From NCBI RefSeq assembly GCF_000378385.1, contig NZ_KB899661.1, forward strand, positions 224,816 to 288,815: 64,000 nucleotides of DNA, in the 5' to 3' direction. Position 1 is the stretch's first letter, and every line of letters begins with the position of its first letter. Shown here in pieces: positions 1-7,500 of the stretch. This DNA comes from Paenibacillus daejeonensis DSM 15491 (GTDB lineage Bacteria > Bacillota > Bacilli > Paenibacillales > Paenibacillaceae). The notes beneath the pieces were generated by a model. That model did not search any database. It was given only the letters and a program-made list of their open reading frames with translations, and was not told the origin of the DNA. The position numbers and the translations under genes are program-made.

Positions 1-91
1 CCTCCGCTGCCAGCTGCAGCGCAGCTGCCCGCCCCAAGCCAGATCCGCCCCCTGTAATCACGACCACTTTGTTATTAAACCGTCCTGCCAT
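1..91 (-). CDS. SDR-family oxidoreductase, N-terminal fragment
   Basis: The first 30 codons of a gene that runs off the left edge. The translation begins MAGRFNNKVVVITGGGSG and continues LGRAAALQLAAE, which is the N-terminal Rossmann strand and TGxxxGxG cofactor loop of short-chain dehydrogenases/reductases. The ATG at 91 is preceded by a strong AGGAGGAGT ribosome site. Substrate cannot be told because the catalytic Tyr-Lys region lies outside the window. It is transcribed away from the next gene. Confidence 0.85.
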   Translation of the reverse strand, partial: MAGRFNNKVVVITGGGSGLGRAAALQLAAE

Positions 92-269
92 TCCTACTCC
101 TCCTTGTATGCATAGCTGTACTCCTTCGCTAGTATGGACAGAGAGCGCTGGATTTATCAGCCTTTTCTGGGGACGGGTGTCGTGTTATGCTAGAGGAGTC
201 ATTTCCATAGAAAAAGGATGCGAGAAAGCATGTCCCATTACATTCGTTATATGCGTTTAAGGTAAGCAA

Positions 270-377
270 GGCACAACGGGAAAAGCGTCGGGCACTCGTA
301 AAAAAACGAGCATAGCCGCGCTTATTTGTTGTGCCCTTTTGCATTCACCTAAAACGAATGAATGGGGTGCTTTTTTT
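270..377 (+). promoter_or_regulatory. Structured leader in front of rlmA-like gene
   Basis: An outer inverted repeat GGCACAAC (270-277) / GTTGTGCC (328-335) encloses a small hairpin CTCGT-A6-ACGAG (295-310). A third weak hairpin GCATTC (341-346) / GGGTGC (365-370, two G-U pairs) is followed by seven T residues (371-377), directly abutting the likely GTG start at 378. The shape resembles alternative leader hairpins ending in a terminator, but no leader peptide was identified. Folding is by eye. Confidence 0.4.
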
Positions 378-1268
378 GTGCTGGAATTAAACCGTAAAAT
401 CCGTGCAGCTCAGCTGCTTACCTTACATGATGCTCTGTTTCTATGTCCACACTGCCGGGGCACGCTGCATCTCTCTGATGACCACAGCATGGTCTGCCCG
501 GCTAACCACCGCTTCGATCTGGCTCGTGACGGTTATCTCCCCTTGCTTGGTCGCCCCTATACGGGGAGCGAACGCTATGATCGCGAGCTGTTCATCGCCC
601 GTCGCCGCGTTCATCAGTTCGGTTTCTTCCAGCCACTGCAGGAAGCCATCGAGCAGGAGCTGCGGCCGCTGACGAGTGCATGCCAGCTTTACCGGCTGCT
701 GGACGCCGGATGCGGGGAAGGCTCGCTGCTCGCAGATCTGATCAGCAGGCTCGTTACCCGGACGGAAGCGCCGATCCTTGGCGTTGGTCTCGACTTGGCC
801 AAGGACGCCATCCTCACCGCTGCCAAGCAAGATGCAGCCAGCACCCTCTGGTGTGTCGGCGATCTGGCGGCAGTCCCGTGTGCCAGTCAGTCTTTTGACG
901 TGATCCTGAATATCCTGTCTCCCTCCAACTACCCCAGCTTCCACCGTCTGTTGGCACCTGGGGGCCAGGTCATCAAGGTGATGCCGGGACCGCACTACCT
1001 GCAGGAGCTGCGACAGCTACTATATGGCGATCACACAGTGCCCATGAAAGGCACAGCCAGCATGGCCCGGTTCAGGGACGCTTTCCCGGTATGCCGACAA
1101 CGTCGTATTACAGGGCGTATGGTCCTCGAAGGCCCGTTGATCCATGACATGCTGCGGATGACTCCCCTGGCCTGGCGCGCACCTGCTGCAGCACTTGAGG
1201 CCATCCACCGGTTGGGCCAGTTGGAGGTGACACTCGACTGGGTTCTCGTAGTCGGCCAGTCGAACTAA
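378..1268 (+). CDS. rlmA: 23S rRNA (guanine-N1) methyltransferase, RlmA family
   Basis: A cytoplasmic SAM-dependent methyltransferase of the RlmA type; Gram-positive members (RlmA-II/TlrB) methylate N1 of G748 in helix 35 of 23S rRNA, gamma-proteobacterial ones G745. Seen: an N-terminal zinc-finger pattern CPHC...CPANHRFD (Cys-Cys-Cys-His), the family phrase DLARDGYLPLL, and a Rossmann motif I LLDAGCGEGS followed by ILNILSPSNYP. About 296 residues, close to the usual 270-290. The GTG at 378 is chosen because homologues start just before the LNRKIRAAQ segment; a TTG at 339 is in frame but has no ribosome site. Whether it is RlmA-I- or -II-like cannot be settled by eye. Confidence 0.85.
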   Translation: MLELNRKIRAAQLLTLHDALFLCPHCRGTLHLSDDHSMVCPANHRFDLARDGYLPLLGRPYTGSERYDRELFIARRRVHQFGFFQPLQEAIEQELRPLTSACQLYRLLDAGCGEGSLLADLISRLVTRTEAPILGVGLDLAKDAILTAAKQDAASTLWCVGDLAAVPCASQSFDVILNILSPSNYPSFHRLLAPGGQVIKVMPGPHYLQELRQLLYGDHTVPMKGTASMARFRDAFPVCRQRRITGRMVLEGPLIHDMLRMTPLAWRAPAAALEAIHRLGQLEVTLDWVLVVGQSN

Positions 1269-1360
1269 CATTCCATCGCCTTTCCACCATCATACAATCG
1301 GCCCTCGCACGCCGGGAACTGCGGCGGAAAGAGATAGGACCGTCGTTGCAGCGGCGGGAT

Positions 1361-1390
1361 TTGTCCTGACTCGCACTGGACGAGTATAAT
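1361..1390 (+). promoter_or_regulatory. SigA-type promoter for aldo/keto reductase
   Basis: TTGTCC (1361-1366) and a consensus TATAAT (1385-1390) are 18 bp apart. Transcription would start near 1397, leaving a short leader with AAGGAG at 1406 before the ATG at 1421. Confidence 0.6.
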
Positions 1391-1420
1391 AAGGCCAACA
1401 TGAATAAGGAGATGATCCGT

Positions 1421-2392
1421 ATGCACTATCGCAGACTGGGAGGCAGCGGGCTGCAGGTGTCAGCCCTGGGCCTAGGCACCAACGCCTTCGGCAAACGTGC
1501 GAATGCCAAGGATTCGAAGCGTGTCATCGATACCGCCATCGAGCTGGGCATTACGTTCCTCGACACCGCCAACATCTATGCCCGCACCGCCTCCGAGACC
1601 ATTCTAGGGGAGGCGCTGCTAGGCCGCCGGGAGCATGTGATCCTTGCCACTAAGGCTGGACTTCCAACTGGTGACGGACCGTATGATCGCGGCTCCTCGC
1701 GGCATCATCTAATGCGTGAACTCGAGGGCAGTTTACAGCGGCTGCAGACGGATTACATCGACCTGTACCAGATTCACACCTTCGATCCCGACACGCCGCT
1801 CGAGGAGACTCTGCGGACCCTGGAGGATATGGTCAGCTCCGGCAAGGTCCGCTATATCGGCGCCTCCAATTATGCGGCGTGGGAGCTCATGAAGGCGCTG
1901 GGTATAAGCGACCGGCTAGCCCTGCCGCGGTATGTCTCGATGCAGACGAGCTATTCCTTGGCTGATCGTACGCCCGAGCAAGAACTGGTGCCGCTGTGTC
2001 TCGACCAGGGCGTAGGCATCATCCCGTATTTCCCGCTGGCAGGCGGTATTCTGAGCGGCAAGTACACCTCAGCCGACCAGATTCCGTCCGGCTCCCGGGC
2101 GGACACGGACCCGAACTTCACCCGTTTCCTGCAGGACGGCGCCTTGACGCTGGGACAGCAGCTGGCCGAGCTGGCTGAAGAGCGGAGCTATACGCCGAGC
2201 GCCTTGGCGCTGGCCTGGCTGATGCATCAGCCTGCCGTCAGCTCGGTCATTGTCGGCGCTACCCGGCCGGAGCAGCTGCTGGAGAACGCCGCCAGCCTGG
2301 AGATCGAGCTGGACGACGAACTGATGCAGGCCCTGGACGAGCTTAGCGCGGAGACACGCTACGGCAAGCCTTTTGCCGTGTATCGGCTGTAA
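1421..2392 (+). CDS. Aldo/keto reductase
   Basis: An NADPH-dependent aldo/keto reductase of the voltage-gated-channel-beta/YajO-like group; the natural carbonyl substrate is unknown. Seen: MHYRRLGGSGLQVSALGLGTN start, catalytic tetrad regions FLDTANIYA (Asp, Tyr), ATKAG (Lys) and YQIHTFD (His), then GKVRYIGASNY and the C-terminal cofactor-binding loop SSVIVGATRPEQL. About 323 residues, normal for the family. The ATG at 1421 has AAGGAG nine bases upstream; an earlier in-frame ATG at 1400 lacks a site. It appears monocistronic with its own promoter. Confidence 0.9.
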   Translation: MHYRRLGGSGLQVSALGLGTNAFGKRANAKDSKRVIDTAIELGITFLDTANIYARTASETILGEALLGRREHVILATKAGLPTGDGPYDRGSSRHHLMRELEGSLQRLQTDYIDLYQIHTFDPDTPLEETLRTLEDMVSSGKVRYIGASNYAAWELMKALGISDRLALPRYVSMQTSYSLADRTPEQELVPLCLDQGVGIIPYFPLAGGILSGKYTSADQIPSGSRADTDPNFTRFLQDGALTLGQQLAELAEERSYTPSALALAWLMHQPAVSSVIVGATRPEQLLENAASLEIELDDELMQALDELSAETRYGKPFAVYRL

Positions 2393-2584
2393 GTTCCTTC
2401 CTCCCGGAATGATAAAGTGATCCTGCCAGTGATTCTAAGGGACTTATCCCTGGCTCTGACGCCCACCCCGGTGCGTTGGAGCCGACCACCAGCAGTTTGA
2501 CGGGCAAATAACGGAACAAGAGTGCGCTACAGCGGGCGGACATATCTTCACCACAGCAAACAAAATTATAGATTCCTAAAGAGG

Positions 2585-2630
2585 ACAAAACGACAGACCC
2601 CCGCAGCCATTAATGGCTCGGGGGTTCTGT
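2585..2630 (-). terminator. Terminator of bceB
   Basis: Read on the minus strand, ACAGAACCCCCG pairs with CGGGGGTCTGT around a loop that is itself the near-palindrome AGCCATTAATGGCT, followed by CGTTTTG. It lies a few bases beyond the bceB stop. Confidence 0.75.
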
Positions 2631-2633
2631 ACG

Positions 2634-4550
2634 TTAGATGAGCTTGGCATGCATATGGCGCAGATACCGCCAGCGGATCAGCAGGAAGTAGCCCAGTTGC
2701 AGCAGCAGGAAGCATAAACAGATCATGAACGCTTGCTTAGCCATAGAAAACTGAAGAAGCAGTCCCATATTGATGAACGCCACGATACTATGCACAATCC
2801 CTACGCCGAGAGGCAAGAAGAACATGAGCGCCAGTTGGCGGCTCACCAGACTGCCGAGCTCTTGGCGGCTCAGTCCGAGCTTGCTGATCAGCTGGTACTG
2901 CTTCTCATCCCTCTGCAGATCAGCATACAGTCGGAAATAGATGAAGCTGGCGGCAAAGGTGAAGAACACCACGCCCATCAGTACGCTGATGACGATCAGA
3001 ACGCCATTCATCTGTCGGTCCTGATGCCAGTTGACGGCAAGTGAACTCAGCGCATAGCCATCCTCCCATTCCGTGCCTGGCATCTCCGCCTTCAGCTCCA
3101 GTCCAGCATCCAGACTCCTCTCCCATCCGTCGATCACAACCAAGTGGTAGACCGATGGCACACGCTGGTCAGACAGCTCTGCAATCAACGAGGCAAAGGC
3201 TTCGTCAGGAATGACGTACACATCTGCACCCCAGGCCAGCACCTGATCATGTACACGACCTTGAATTCGGAAAGTCCGGCCACCATTCTCCTGACCAATC
3301 GTTTGAATATTGGGGAAATTTACAATCTCCTGAGACCGCTCGCTATTGCCAGTCAGTACAAATGCCTCATCCTCACCCGCCAACTCTCTCGCCTCGTAGC
3401 CCAGTGCCAGAGCCGCTGCATTGTAGTCCGACAGACGAATGAAGGGGTTGTATCGATCCCTCCAGCCAAACGTGACCACAGCCAAACGATACGGAATTCC
3501 ATCTTCCTGGAGCCGTCCCTCGATCCGCTGCACATGCGAATCAGCCAGCGGATGCCCTTCTTCTGAGACATAAGTAAATGCGTAGGGATCGTTTTTTTCC
3601 GTCAATCGCGGATCACCAATCGACAGACAGACCGCAATTCCGCAGATCGCCACAGCGGTTACATTGGCCACCATGAAGAACATGACCGCATTGTCGCGCA
3701 TCCGGTACGCCAGATCCGTCAAGGTGAGTAGGTTGATCTGCCGGAACAATAGCTTCTCCCGCCGCTTCAGCGCCCGAATACCATACACACTCAGTTGGGT
3801 GAACAAGAAATAGGTGCCCAGGACAACAAACCCGACGGCCGCGGTCAGAACGGGCAGTGAAAACGCCTCGCCGAGCACAAAATAAAACACCAGTCCGTAT
3901 CCCGCTCCCAGCAGCGAAACACCCAGTAGTGACAACGAGAGGGAAGCCTTCGGTTCTTCACGAGGCTTTTCCTCTGACCGGATCAGCTCAAGCGGCAGAT
4001 GACGTCTACCAATGCGTGAAGCAAATCCAGCGAGGACGAGAAACATGACAAAAAATACGCCAGCCGTCGTTCCGATGGCCGGGAGCGATACATAGAAGTC
4101 CAAGCCCTGCTCCAATAGGAGCACCCGCTGAACAAGCAGAAGATAGAGCTTCGTAAACAGGAGCCCGACACCAATGCCGGTAACGATGGAAAGCAAGCCG
4201 ATGATCATATTCTCAATGAAAACCAACCTCGTCCGCTGCGATTCGGACATCCCCAGCATCATCAGAATACCGAACTCCCGCTTCCGCACCTGCAGGAACG
4301 CTCCGGCCGAGTAGAGCAGGAAGAGGAAGGAGAACACGAAGACAAAATATTGGGATATCTTCAGTCCTATCGTCCCTAGCGCCGATACAGTAGGGCTACT
4401 GGCTGCCAACTGACCCTGCAGGGATGGATGATACTGTAGCACCGCATAAATGAAGAAGATCATGACCGCGAAGGCGCTGCTCATAAAATGTGCGGCATAC
4501 GTGCGTTTGCGGCGCAGCACATTATTAAACGCGAACTGGCGGAATCGCAT
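2634..4550 (-). CDS. bceB: Bacitracin-type ABC transporter permease
   Basis: The membrane subunit of a BceAB-type transporter, which removes cell-wall-active peptides such as bacitracin from lipid-cycle targets and also signals to its partner kinase. 638 residues. Seen: N-terminal helix with MRFRQFAFNNVLRRKRTYAAHF, several FtsX-like hydrophobic segments, a single large hydrophilic extracellular region of roughly 200 residues (about 310-510), and a C-terminal FtsX-like set of three helices. This loop is the family hallmark and is thought to carry peptide specificity. The ATG at 4550 overlaps the end of bceA by 26 bp, implying translational coupling. The target peptide cannot be inferred from the loop. 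Confidence 0.92.
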   Translation of the reverse strand: MRFRQFAFNNVLRRKRTYAAHFMSSAFAVMIFFIYAVLQYHPSLQGQLAASSPTVSALGTIGLKISQYFVFVFSFLFLLYSAGAFLQVRKREFGILMMLGMSESQRTRLVFIENMIIGLLSIVTGIGVGLLFTKLYLLLVQRVLLLEQGLDFYVSLPAIGTTAGVFFVMFLVLAGFASRIGRRHLPLELIRSEEKPREEPKASLSLSLLGVSLLGAGYGLVFYFVLGEAFSLPVLTAAVGFVVLGTYFLFTQLSVYGIRALKRREKLLFRQINLLTLTDLAYRMRDNAVMFFMVANVTAVAICGIAVCLSIGDPRLTEKNDPYAFTYVSEEGHPLADSHVQRIEGRLQEDGIPYRLAVVTFGWRDRYNPFIRLSDYNAAALALGYEARELAGEDEAFVLTGNSERSQEIVNFPNIQTIGQENGGRTFRIQGRVHDQVLAWGADVYVIPDEAFASLIAELSDQRVPSVYHLVVIDGWERSLDAGLELKAEMPGTEWEDGYALSSLAVNWHQDRQMNGVLIVISVLMGVVFFTFAASFIYFRLYADLQRDEKQYQLISKLGLSRQELGSLVSRQLALMFFLPLGVGIVHSIVAFINMGLLLQFSMAKQAFMICLCFLLLQLGYFLLIRWRYLRHMHAKLI

Positions 4551-5295
4551 GATCGTCCCCTCCCAGCATGGACAGCACGTTGATGATCTTCTGGTAGAAC
4601 ACCTGGCGGTTATCCCCCTGATGAATCTCGCTGTACAAGCGGCCGTCCTTTATAAAAACCACGCGGTCGCAATAGCTCGCAGCCATCGCGTCATGGGTGA
4701 CGAGCATCATGGTCGCCTCTTCCTCCCGGTTCATCCGGCTCATCAGCTCCATGACATCGCGCGCTGCCTTAGAGTCCAGATTTCCAGTCGGCTCATCCGC
4801 CAGCACCAGCTGCGGTCCATGCACCAGTGCCCGGGCAATTGCCGTTCGTTGGGCCTGCCCGCCCGAGATTTCATAGGTTCGCTTGTCCAGAATCCCCTCG
4901 ATGCCCAGCCGTTCGGCCAGCTCCTGTGTGCGTTTTTTCATCTGGGTCAGATCCGTTCCATCCAGCGTCATGGGCAGCATAATATTCTCTCGCACCGTCA
5001 ACGTCTCGAGCAGGTTGAACGCCTGGAAGACGAAGCCGAGACGACGACGGCGAAAATACGCCAGTTCCTCCCGTTTCAGCGCGTACGGGTCCTCCCCACC
5101 AATTCGCAACTCGCCCGAGGTCGGCCGGTCAATCGTGGACACCATGTTGAGCAGTGTTGTTTTGCCGCTCCCGGACGGGCCCATGATGCCAACAAACTCC
5201 CCCTTCTCGATCACCAGATCGATTTGTGTCAGTGCCCGATAGCCTACCTTGCCAGGATAGATCTTGTTCAGCTTGCTTACTCGCACCAGTTCCAC
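4525..5295 (-). CDS. bceA: Bacitracin-type ABC transporter ATPase
   Basis: The cytoplasmic ATPase partner of BceB. 256 residues. Seen: Walker A GPSGSGKTTLLN, Q-loop FVFQAFNLL, signature ISGGQAQR (a slight variant of LSGGQQQR), Walker B LVLADEPTGNLD and H-loop TMMLVTHD. The start is a GTG at 5295 with AAGGAG upstream. It follows the bceRS genes on the same strand but is separated from them by a strong terminator and has its own promoter region, the usual arrangement in which the response regulator BceR switches on bceAB only. Confidence 0.92.
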   Translation of the reverse strand: MELVRVSKLNKIYPGKVGYRALTQIDLVIEKGEFVGIMGPSGSGKTTLLNMVSTIDRPTSGELRIGGEDPYALKREELAYFRRRRLGFVFQAFNLLETLTVRENIMLPMTLDGTDLTQMKKRTQELAERLGIEGILDKRTYEISGGQAQRTAIARALVHGPQLVLADEPTGNLDSKAARDVMELMSRMNREEEATMMLVTHDAMAASYCDRVVFIKDGRLYSEIHQGDNRQVFYQKIINVLSMLGGDDHAIPPVRV

Positions 5296-5328
5296 CTGTC
5301 TCGCTCCTTCTCTTACTAAGATAAACTT

Positions 5329-5384
5329 ATTGTAGCTGGACGGCCCGACAGTCTCCTATCGCCCAGACTTACAGTTAGGTGTCA
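5329..5384 (-). promoter_or_regulatory. bceAB promoter with candidate BceR operator
   Basis: On the minus strand a -10 hexamer TACAAT (ATTGTA at 5329-5334 on plus) has no good -35. Upstream sits the imperfect inverted repeat TTACA-N6-TGTCA (5369-5384). A larger CTTACA...TGTAAG pair surrounds it (about 5368-5394). BceR-like regulators bind short TNACA/TGTNA inverted repeats; the spacing here is 6, so the match is approximate. A weak -35 with an operator just upstream fits an activator-dependent promoter. Confidence 0.5.
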
Positions 5385-5410
5385 GCGTTGTAAGATTGGG
5401 ATGTCCTACG

Positions 5411-5470
5411 AAAAAGACCAGCCGGTCAAGCACCGGACGCTCCCATGTCCGCTGCTTGACCGGCTGGTCT
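5411..5470 (-). terminator. Strong terminator between bceRS and bceAB
   Basis: Arms AGACCAGCCGGTCAAGC (5415-5431) and its exact complement (5454-5470), with an inner CGGAC/GTCCG pair, followed on the minus strand by a T run at 5411-5415. It lies 12 bp past the bceS stop. Confidence 0.9.
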
Positions 5471-5481
5471 CCGGCTCTATC

Positions 5482-6480
5482 CTATCGCTTCCATGTCGAC
5501 TTGGCGCCGTGCGGGAAGATCACCCGCATTCGTGTACCTTGCTGCTCCACCGACTCGACCTCGATATGGTGCCCCATCCGTTCCAGCACCGAGCTCACGA
5601 TATACAGCCCCATGCCTGTTGATTCCTTGAAGGCGCGTCCGTTCTCTCCGGTGAAGAAAGGACGGAAGATCCGCCCTTGATCCGCAGCTGGAATGCCCAC
5701 GCCTCCATCTTCTACCTCCAAATACACCGCGCGTCCACTGGTGTACGCGCGAATGGCCAGCTTGCCACCGCTAGCCCCATACTTGGCTGCATTGGTGATG
5801 AGCTGCTGCAGAACGAACCGCAGCCATTTGCGGTCGGTCTCCACCTGCAGCGCTTCATCCACCGCCAGCTGCGGATACAATGCACTCCGGATCAGCAGAC
5901 GCTTGTGTTCCAGAATGACCTCATTGACCACTTCCCGCAGGGTCACACGCTCGATATAGAAATCCTGCTCGAAGGTCTGGAGCCGTGCCATGTACATTAC
6001 CATCTCCAGGCCCGATTTCAGCCGCTCCGTCTCCTCCCGCATACTCTCGTCCCTGGCTTCCCCACTATCCTGAAGCATCAAGTCGAGGACGGACAATGGC
6101 GTTTTCATCTGATGCACCCACAGCTGCATGAACGACAGATGTTGGGCCTGCTGATTCTCCAGTTGCTGGACGCGCTGCATGTAATGCCGATGCTGCTTCT
6201 CCAGCAGCACCTGCACAGCCTGCGGCACGGCAGACATGTCCATCGGCTCCAGTGTTCGGTACTCATTCGGCTGGTCGTCCGAGAGCAGTCGGTATAACCG
6301 CCTGTGGGAGATCCACCGGTAGACCAATAAACCACTGCAAGCCAGCAGCCCTAACAACAGTGCGTAAGCCGGGATCGTCAGACTGCGGTATCCGTCGAGA
6401 TAGAAGACAAGAACCACCAGCATGAGTTGAATGACGGTTCCGAGGATGATCGACACCTGGTCGCGCCAGAACAGCTTCAC
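5482..6480 (-). CDS. bceS: Intramembrane-sensing histidine kinase
   Basis: The sensor kinase of the Bce module. Kinases of this class have two helices with almost no extracellular loop and sense peptides through the BceAB transporter. Seen: two N-terminal hydrophobic segments (about residues 8-28 and 34-55) separated by a few residues, DHp H-box LWVHQMKTPLSV, N-box QQLITNAAKYG, G1 VEDGGVGI and G2 STGMGLYIV. The GTG at 6480 overlaps the bceR stop (GTGA) and has a GGGGGGCGGA stretch upstream; an ATG at 6498 is the alternative, giving 338 residues. Confidence 0.9.
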   Translation of the reverse strand: MKLFWRDQVSIILGTVIQLMLVVLVFYLDGYRSLTIPAYALLLGLLACSGLLVYRWISHRRLYRLLSDDQPNEYRTLEPMDMSAVPQAVQVLLEKQHRHYMQRVQQLENQQAQHLSFMQLWVHQMKTPLSVLDLMLQDSGEARDESMREETERLKSGLEMVMYMARLQTFEQDFYIERVTLREVVNEVILEHKRLLIRSALYPQLAVDEALQVETDRKWLRFVLQQLITNAAKYGASGGKLAIRAYTSGRAVYLEVEDGGVGIPAADQGRIFRPFFTGENGRAFKESTGMGLYIVSSVLERMGHHIEVESVEQQGTRMRVIFPHGAKSTWKR

Positions 6481-7184
6481 GGGCGATCCGCCCCCCATGT
6501 AGTATTAAGCCGATAACCCGTGCCCCTCACCGTCTCCAGGCTATCCGCAATACCCAGTTCGGCCAGCTTGCGGCGGACCCGGGTCACGTTCACACTGAGG
6601 GCGTTGTCATCGACATAGGTATAGTCATCCCATAAGGCCTCCAGCATCGTCTCTCGACTGACGAGTCGCGGAGCCCGCTTCATCAGCGCCTCCATGAGTG
6701 CCGTCTCCCTGGGGGTTAGCGCTACCGATCGGTCGGCCAATTGCAGCTCCATCCTCTCTGGATACAGTATCAGACCCGAGCACTCGACACTGCGTTCACC
6801 TGTGGCCGTCGCATAATCCCCATAGACACGGCGCAGCTGGCTGCGAATCTTGGCCATCACAATCTCGTAACTGAAAGGCTTGGTTAGATAGTCGTCGCCG
6901 CCATTTTCAATCGCCCGTACTTGATCCGGTTCGTCACTGCGCGCTGACAGGAATAGAATCGGACACGTGGACTCCGTCCTCAGCTGCCGGCACCAATAGA
7001 AGCCATCGAAGCGCGGCAGATTGATGTCCAGCAGCACCATATGCGGCCGGTGAGCCTTGAACGCGCCCAACACATCCTCAAAATCTTCGACTACAACAGC
7101 CTCATGCCCATACTTCTCGAGATGACTTTGCAACAGGCGGGCAATCTTGGCATCGTCTTCGACAATCATTAATTTGTATCTCAT
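6477..7184 (-). CDS. bceR: OmpR-family response regulator
   Basis: The response regulator paired with bceS. 235 residues. Seen: receiver domain with acidic pair VEDDAKIA, phosphoacceptor Asp in VLLDINLPRFDG, Thr/Ser in LFLSARSDEPDQ, Lys in YLTKPFSYE, then a C-terminal winged helix ending RVRRKLAELG...VRGTGYRL. Likely activates bceAB through the site near 5369-5384. Transcribed divergently from the AraC-type gene at 7501. Confidence 0.93.
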   Translation of the reverse strand: MRYKLMIVEDDAKIARLLQSHLEKYGHEAVVVEDFEDVLGAFKAHRPHMVLLDINLPRFDGFYWCRQLRTESTCPILFLSARSDEPDQVRAIENGGDDYLTKPFSYEIVMAKIRSQLRRVYGDYATATGERSVECSGLILYPERMELQLADRSVALTPRETALMEALMKRAPRLVSRETMLEALWDDYTYVDDNALSVNVTRVRRKLAELGIADSLETVRGTGYRLNTTWGADRP

Positions 7185-7217
7185 GACTTCCTCCGTACCT
7201 GAGTCTTCAGTGACCTC

Positions 7218-7246
7218 AGTGTACCCCTCACTGGTGCATGCTGCAA
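7218..7246 (-). promoter_or_regulatory. bceRS promoter
   Basis: Minus-strand TTGCAG (7241-7246) and TACACT (7218-7223) with a 17 bp spacer, followed by a 30-odd base leader and an AGGAGG-like site before bceR. Confidence 0.6.
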
Positions 7247-7401
7247 CTGATTACTCTGGCGCTTCCCGCCTCGTTTAACTATAATTATTTTACAATATTT
7301 CCAGGCGTGTCTCGACCCACATGATTAATGTTAATTAAACTAACAATTCGTCATTGTCCACTAAAAATTAAATCTAATTTCTTTATGTTTGCGTCATATT
7401 T

Positions 7402-7416
7402 ACAAACATTGTTTGT
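7402..7416. promoter_or_regulatory. 15-bp palindrome in divergent region
   Basis: ACAAAC-ATT-GTTTGT lies between bceR and the AraC-type gene, about 11 bp upstream of the -35 of the latter, in an otherwise A+T-rich 300 bp spacer (7185-7500). It is a possible operator; the binding protein is unknown. Confidence 0.35.
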
Positions 7417-7426
7417 TATTTTTATG

Positions 7427-7455
7427 TTGAGAGGCGGCCCTCTTTCCAGTATGAT
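7427..7455 (+). promoter_or_regulatory. Promoter of AraC-type regulator
   Basis: TTGAGA (7427-7432) and TATGAT (7450-7455) with a 17 bp spacer, about 40 bp before the ATG at 7501. Confidence 0.55.
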
Positions 7456-7500
7456 GTTGACATATAGCGTCTTGTACGACTCGGAGAAGAGGTGAGCCCC

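Noticed and set aside
69-260. Open frame before rlmA on the plus strand
   Set aside because: It overlaps the SDR start and ribosome site on the other strand and has no coding character; not accepted as a leader peptide.
7185-7500. Riboswitch or T-box in the bceR/AraC intergenic region
   Set aside because: A+T-rich with one palindrome and two promoters; no T-box sequence, terminator or multi-stem aptamer pattern seen.
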